From contig JAEWCW010000007.1 in assembly GCA_023390415.1 (NCBI GenBank), positions 1 through 38,104 of the forward strand: 38,104 nucleotides of DNA, in the 5' to 3' direction. The notes beneath the pieces are model-generated. The model made no database searches. It worked only from the letters and a program-made list of their open reading frames with translations, and was not told where the DNA came from. Positions 34,004 to 38,104 of this stretch are shown in pieces. The position numbers and the translations under genes were made by a program. This DNA is from Pseudomonadota bacterium. Its GTDB lineage: Bacteria; Pseudomonadota; Alphaproteobacteria; Sphingomonadales; Sphingomonadaceae. The stretch's first letter is position 1; each line of letters begins with the position of its first letter.

Positions 34004-34121
34004 GGTCAAATCCCCCGGAGACACGAACTACCGTAAAGCAGTTGTGCCGACAACAATCTCTGTCAATCTGCGGGCTCCACTGGCAATTGCCGGAGCCGGA
34101 CGGCCCGGCTAGGGCGATGGC

Positions 34122-34934
34122 GTGAGCGCACGACCCATCCTCGTCCTCGATTCCGGAGTCGGCGGCCTCTCGGTGCTTCGGCCGATCCGCAGGCTGCTTC
34201 CGCACGCGAGCTTCCTCTACGTCGCGGACAATGCGGGCTATCCCTATGGAACCAAGAGCCCGCACGAGATCGAGGCGCGCGTTCCCGCTTTGCTCGGCCG
34301 GCTCGCCGAGCGCTACGATCCGGAGCTGATCGTCATCGCCTGCAACACCGCCTCGACGATCGCGCTCGATGCGGTCCGCGCGGCGCTCGACCTGCCGATC
34401 GTCGGCACCGTCCCGGCGATCAAGCCGGCCGCCGCCCTTTCCAAGACGCGCACGATCGGCGTGCTCGGCACGCCGGCGACCGTGGTCCAGCCCTATGTCG
34501 ACCGGCTCGCCGCCGATTTCGCTGCCGATTGCACCGTCATCCGCCACGGCTCGGCCGAGCTGGTCGACCTCGCCGAGGCCAAGCTGCGCGGCGAGGCGGT
34601 CGCCGCCGAAGCCTATGAGCACGTGCTGGAGGGCCTGCTCGGCCAGCCGGGCGCCGATCGCATCGACACAATCGTCCTCGCCTGCACCCACTTCCCGCTC
34701 GTCGAGGAAGAGCTCGCGGCTTCAGCGCCCCGGCCGATCGCCTTCGTCGACGGCAAGGAGGGAATCGCGCGCCGCACGGCAACATTGCTTGCGCGGCGTG
34801 CTGCGCAGCCATCCGCCGCAGGCCCCGGAACGGCGGTCTTCACCGGCGACGCACCAGGCGACAAGTTGCGCGGCGCGCTCGAGGAATTTGGCCTCGGCCA
34901 AGTGGTTGCGCTCGGATGGCACCGGCGTGGGTGA
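34122..34934 (+). CDS. murI: Glutamate racemase
   Basis: This 270-residue enzyme makes D-glutamate for peptidoglycan. The two catalytic cysteines are Cys74 (IACNTAS) and Cys188 (ACTHFPL), and VLDSGVGGLSVLR with Asp10 is the N-terminal signature. The start is GTG 34122; the ATG at 34117 leads only to a stop. It diverges from plsY across about 100 bases that contain the palindrome GGCAATTGCC (34082-34091). Confidence 0.96.
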   Translation: MSARPILVLDSGVGGLSVLRPIRRLLPHASFLYVADNAGYPYGTKSPHEIEARVPALLGRLAERYDPELIVIACNTASTIALDAVRAALDLPIVGTVPAIKPAAALSKTRTIGVLGTPATVVQPYVDRLAADFAADCTVIRHGSAELVDLAEAKLRGEAVAAEAYEHVLEGLLGQPGADRIDTIVLACTHFPLVEEELAASAPRPIAFVDGKEGIARRTATLLARRAAQPSAAGPGTAVFTGDAPGDKLRGALEEFGLGQVVALGWHRRG

Positions 34935-35015
34935 ATAGAAAATAAGAGCTGAGTTGAATCGCTTGCGACTCGGCGTGAATAAGCGGATCGTTCTTCCTCC
35001 GGGGGGAGAACAATC

Positions 35016-37973
35016 ATGCCGAACCATGCCAATTTGCTCGATCTGGGCGCGGGCGCCGCAGGTCTGAAGGACGATCTCGACCTGATCCGTGGCCTCATCG
35101 AGACGGCGGATAAATGGCGTGACCTGGCGCGGGAGCTCGGAAGCGGCGCGACTGGTCCCGACGAACTCTTCGAGACCATCGTCGACGATCTCGGTTCGGA
35201 GGAGGTCAAGACCGCCTTCTCGAAAGTGGGACTCGCCGGAACCCATGGCCGCCTCACCGCCCTGGTCGCCAAGGCGAAGGCGATCGACGACAAGATCCCG
35301 GCCAAGTACAAATTGCTGCTGAAGCCGCTGACGAGCTTTGCCGCTGGTCCGGCGGATTCGGGCAAGGTCGGCTGGAACATCGTCGACGCGAACCGCAAGT
35401 TCAGCGGCCCGAAGAGCCTCAGCGTCGAACTCGGTGCAAAGGTCGGGATCGAATTCGAGGCGGGCGACAAGCCCAAGATCAACGAGGTCGAGAGCGCGAA
35501 ACCGCTGCTTCGGGTGAGCGCGGCTCTCGGCGTGACCGGCAAGGCTGGCGCCAAATTGCCGTTCAAGATCGGATCCGCGGCGGTGGACGGATCGGGCAAG
35601 GCGGACGCGGAGCTCAGCTTCTATTTTGACGCCGGCGACTCCGCGGCGCTCTACGGCCTCGCCTTGGCCGAGCGGCTGCCGAAGCTCCCCAATCCGTTCG
35701 ATTACGGCGCGGTGTGGAACGGTTTCGCCTCGACCGATCTCGATGCCCTGGTCTTTCGGGTCGGTGGCGAGATCGGGCTCAGGGTGGACGTGGCGCTCGC
35801 CACTTCGGTGGGGCTGGGCCCGAAGGCGGTGGCCGAACTCGGCGCCAAGATATCGGCGGCGGCCAAACTGTCCGATACCTTCGCGCTCACGCTTCGGCCG
35901 CGCCGCGGCGGCACCGGCACGCTCGAGGCGCTCGATGTCGCCCTGCGCCGCGAATTCTCGAGCACGCGCAGCATCTCCGTCGGGCTTTCCGCCGAAGTCG
36001 ATCTCTCCAAGCTCGCGCAGGAAGTCCACGGCGTCCTCAAGGAGGCATTCGACGAGGGCCAGACCATCCTAAAGGAGATCACGCCCTTCCTTTCTCCCGG
36101 CACGCTGATCCGCAAGGAAGCCTCGGACTTGCTCAAGGAGGAGGTCGGCAGGCTGATCGACGACGAGGATGTTCGCGCCGCCTTCCTCGCGGACACCGAT
36201 CTAATCCTCGGCCTCGGCGAAGGCACCGGGTCCGCACTCGCCGACTGGTTGGAGGAGCGCATTGCCGGTGCGCTCGACCGGGCCGAGGGCGTCCTCACCG
36301 ACACCGGCAATGCCGGACGCGACAGGGCGCTCGCCATAATCGGCGATCGAATCCCGGCGCCGCTGCGCGACAAGGCACTCGCCGAACTCACCAAGACGCT
36401 GAACAAGCTGATCCAAGACGCCCGCGGCAAGCTTCGCAAGCGGGTCGAAGACGCGATCGCCATCGACGAGCGGCGAAAAGCACTGGAGGACGCTCTCCAA
36501 AAAGCGAACTCGGCGGTGAGCCGGCCCCTCGATTCGGTCGACAAGGCGCTGAAACCGGTTCGCGATCTGATCGACCGCTATGAGAAGTTCTTCAAGGAGG
36601 TGCTGGAGCGGACGTCCGACGCCTCGAAGATGAAGGTCGCGCTGAACGTGCGGCTGGGCGGCGAACGGATCGACGAGGCGAAGGACCTGATCGTCGGCCG
36701 TCTCACCGGACCCGGCGAGCCTTCTGAGGAGGTGTTCGACGATCTCGTCCGCGGCGATCTCGGCCGGCTGATGGCGGCATTCGAGCGCGGCGGGGTCCCA
36801 GGCTTCGAGATCGACCCGTCCTCAGCGCTCGAGCGCTACGCCAAGCGTACCCGCACGACGAGCTTTGATTTCGTGGTGTTCGGGATCGGAGTCTCGGGCG
36901 ACCAGATCGTCAGCGGCGACGCCCGGGTCCGGGTGGACGGCGGCGGCAACGTCCGGGTCGAATCGAGCGCCGAGTTCAATACCAACACCAACAAGCCGCG
37001 CGAGAGCCAGCAAATCTCCTTCCTCGAGAGCTTCGTTCTGGTCCGCAAAGCGGGGACGGGCGAGCTCATCCGGGTGATGGACCTCGGCCTCAACGTCACC
37101 CACACCGACAAATCGCTGAAGGTCCGGGAAATCGAGGGCATGGTGAAGAGCCTCGGCCGCGCCGGTCTTGTCCCTGCGGGGACCGACGCCCGGGCCGGCG
37201 CCACGCTCGCGGAGTGGCGCGCTGCCGAGCCGGGCAAGGACGGCGTCAAGGCCGACGCGGCCATCAAGTTCCGGCTGACGCCCGCCCAGATCGAGACCCT
37301 GTTGCGGCTCAACCAGCGCAGCGGGCCCGACCGGGGCCTGACGGAGGCGATCCGCCAGGAAGTGTATGAGAAGGCCTGGGCGGGCCTGCTCGCGGCCGGC
37401 GAGGATCTCGACAAGATCGAAGACGAGCTGAAGGACACGTTCCGGCCGATGCTGCCGAAGCCGCTGCGGGACGGACCCCCGCCCCACCTCCTTCGCCACA
37501 TTCCCGCGAAATGGCACCAGCTTCACGTATTGCTCGAGCAGCGCGACCGGACCCGGCCGCAGCCCACGCCGACCGAGGAAGGCGACCTTCGAAATCCCCA
37601 GCGCGCCAAGGCCGTGACCCGGCTCCGCGAGCGGATCGAGCATCTCTTCACTCTCGTCGACCTGATGGGAAAGCTCTACCTCGCCGCTCCCGCCACGCCG
37701 GGCGGCGCCAACCCGCCGGGAAGCTGGGACCGGAAGACATATGCCGAAACCCAGCGCAAGATTGCGAGCCAGACTCGCCAATGGCTGACGGTGAAGACCG
37801 AGTTCGTCTTCTGGATCGACGACGAGGTCCATCCACGAACCACGGCGCTGATGCACGCCTTGGGCAGCCTCGCTGGCGGACCCACCGCGACACAGCCCCC
37901 GCCCGGCACGGTCGCGATCGCACTGACCCGGCAGACTGGAGGAGAGCCGGTGACGGTCGCGCTGCCCGCATAG
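35016..37973 (+). CDS. Large cysteine-free protein of unknown function
   Basis: This 985-residue protein has no signal peptide, no membrane segment and, by reading through it, no cysteine. A helical N-terminus (about 10-110) is followed by a beta-rich part (115-330; strands such as LSVELGAKVGIEFEAG, FRVGGEIGLRVDVALATSVG), a long charged helical part (330-540; coiled-coil-like, for example LTKTLNKLIQDARGKLRKRV), a second beta-rich part (615-700; TTSFDFVVFGIGVSG, GNVRVESSAEFNTNTN) and a helical C-terminal part ending in a Pro/Thr-rich tail. No family is recognised. GGGGGGAG (35000-35007) precedes ATG 35016. A possible promoter TTGAAT (34954-34959) with TGAATA (34976-34981) suggests its own transcript. 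It lies between two housekeeping genes, murI and hemA. Confidence 0.8.
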   Translation: MPNHANLLDLGAGAAGLKDDLDLIRGLIETADKWRDLARELGSGATGPDELFETIVDDLGSEEVKTAFSKVGLAGTHGRLTALVAKAKAIDDKIPAKYKLLLKPLTSFAAGPADSGKVGWNIVDANRKFSGPKSLSVELGAKVGIEFEAGDKPKINEVESAKPLLRVSAALGVTGKAGAKLPFKIGSAAVDGSGKADAELSFYFDAGDSAALYGLALAERLPKLPNPFDYGAVWNGFASTDLDALVFRVGGEIGLRVDVALATSVGLGPKAVAELGAKISAAAKLSDTFALTLRPRRGGTGTLEALDVALRREFSSTRSISVGLSAEVDLSKLAQEVHGVLKEAFDEGQTILKEITPFLSPGTLIRKEASDLLKEEVGRLIDDEDVRAAFLADTDLILGLGEGTGSALADWLEERIAGALDRAEGVLTDTGNAGRDRALAIIGDRIPAPLRDKALAELTKTLNKLIQDARGKLRKRVEDAIAIDERRKALEDALQKANSAVSRPLDSVDKALKPVRDLIDRYEKFFKEVLERTSDASKMKVALNVRLGGERIDEAKDLIVGRLTGPGEPSEEVFDDLVRGDLGRLMAAFERGGVPGFEIDPSSALERYAKRTRTTSFDFVVFGIGVSGDQIVSGDARVRVDGGGNVRVESSAEFNTNTNKPRESQQISFLESFVLVRKAGTGELIRVMDLGLNVTHTDKSLKVREIEGMVKSLGRAGLVPAGTDARAGATLAEWRAAEPGKDGVKADAAIKFRLTPAQIETLLRLNQRSGPDRGLTEAIRQEVYEKAWAGLLAAGEDLDKIEDELKDTFRPMLPKPLRDGPPPHLLRHIPAKWHQLHVLLEQRDRTRPQPTPTEEGDLRNPQRAKAVTRLRERIEHLFTLVDLMGKLYLAAPATPGGANPPGSWDRKTYAETQRKIASQTRQWLTVKTEFVFWIDDEVHPRTTALMHALGSLAGGPTATQPPPGTVAIALTRQTGGEPVTVALPA

Positions 37974-38059
37974 GGAGAAGCCCGTAGTGGACCAACGGCG
38001 GCTAGCATTCTATTGGGCCGTTCCGCTATACAGGTCGGGCGATCCCGGGAGCATTGGGC

Positions 38060-38104
38060 TTGGACTATAACCGCATCTTCGCGCAGGCGATCGACCGGCT
38101 GCAT
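38060..38104 (+). CDS. hemA: 5-aminolevulinate synthase, first 15 codons; cut by window edge
   Basis: The last 45 bases encode (M)DYNRIFAQAIDRLH, which matches the conserved N-terminus of alphaproteobacterial 5-aminolevulinate synthase (MDYxxxFxxALDRLHxEGRYR). This enzyme condenses glycine and succinyl-CoA for haem synthesis. The TTG at 38060 has GGGAG (38047-38051) eight bases before it; a TTG two codons upstream is worse spaced. A TATACA (38027-38032) may be the -10 element. Only 15 codons are visible, so the call depends on this short match. Confidence 0.72.
   Translation, partial: MDYNRIFAQAIDRLH

Noticed and set aside
34061..34066. TTGACA on the reverse strand as the plsY -35
   Set aside because: No -10-like hexamer occurs at 16-18 bases; the sequence there is AACTGC.

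Overview
The window is GC-rich, densely packed chromosomal DNA with about 38 recognisable genes. It most likely comes from an alphaproteobacterium, probably of the order Sphingomonadales. This rests on the start of a 5-aminolevulinate synthase gene (the C4 haem route) at the right edge, a split P-protein glycine cleavage operon, a cyanophycin operon in a heterotroph, many short same-strand operons joined by ATGA/GTGA/TGATG overlaps, and frequent GTG/TTG starts. No rRNA, tRNA, insertion sequence, phage gene or CRISPR array was seen. The taxonomic call is an inference from gene content and protein style, not from a marker gene.

Layout, left to right. (1) 1-2503: the start of a probable subtilase-like secreted protein diverges from an ECF sigma factor / anti-sigma factor pair followed by a small outer-membrane-like protein; a perfect 11-bp-arm inverted repeat lies between the divergent genes. 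(2) 2500-3750: a SleB-type cell wall hydrolase. (3) 3863-8425: cphA-iaaA-cphB, a complete cyanophycin cycle (synthetase, beta-aspartyl peptidase, cyanophycinase) on one strand. (4) 8558-11538: acetyl-CoA synthetase coupled to a Tat-like kelch protein; an FNR/FixK-type box lies between cphA and acs. (5) 11513-14111: a two-component system (OmpR-type regulator, histidine kinase) diverging from a PepSY-like secreted protein. (6) 14118-17157: URC1-like GTP cyclohydrolase, URC4-like protein and upp, matching the uracil-degrading URC pathway. (7) 17237-18734: a promoter with an overlapping palindromic operator, a DUF2141 protein, a membrane protein and a small winged-helix regulator.

(8) 18748-24860: a degenerate PAP2 phosphatase, a GFA-family protein, an acyl-CoA dehydrogenase, a 63-residue membrane protein, a YdbS/YdbT-like PH-domain pair, a canonical PAP2 phosphatase preceded by a tiny coupled reading frame, a small hydrophilic protein and a DUF938 methyltransferase. 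(9) 24966-26747: a secreted serine hydrolase whose -10 element is covered by a BlaI/MecI-type palindrome. (10) 26752-32239: a tandem glycine riboswitch controlling gcvT-gcvH-methyltransferase-gcvPA-gcvPB. (11) 32289-38104: dprA and plsY, divergent murI, an unrecognised 985-residue cysteine-free protein, and the first 15 codons of hemA.

The genes fall into nitrogen and carbon storage or scavenging (cyanophycin, uracil, glycine, acetate) and envelope stress or turnover (sigma/anti-sigma, SleB, PAP2, PH-domain pair, BlaI-type operator, MurI). The best candidates for undescribed biology are the 985-residue protein between murI and hemA, the three palindromic operators at cphA/acs, the DUF2141 operon and the serine hydrolase, and the extra methyltransferase inside the riboswitch-controlled gcv operon.
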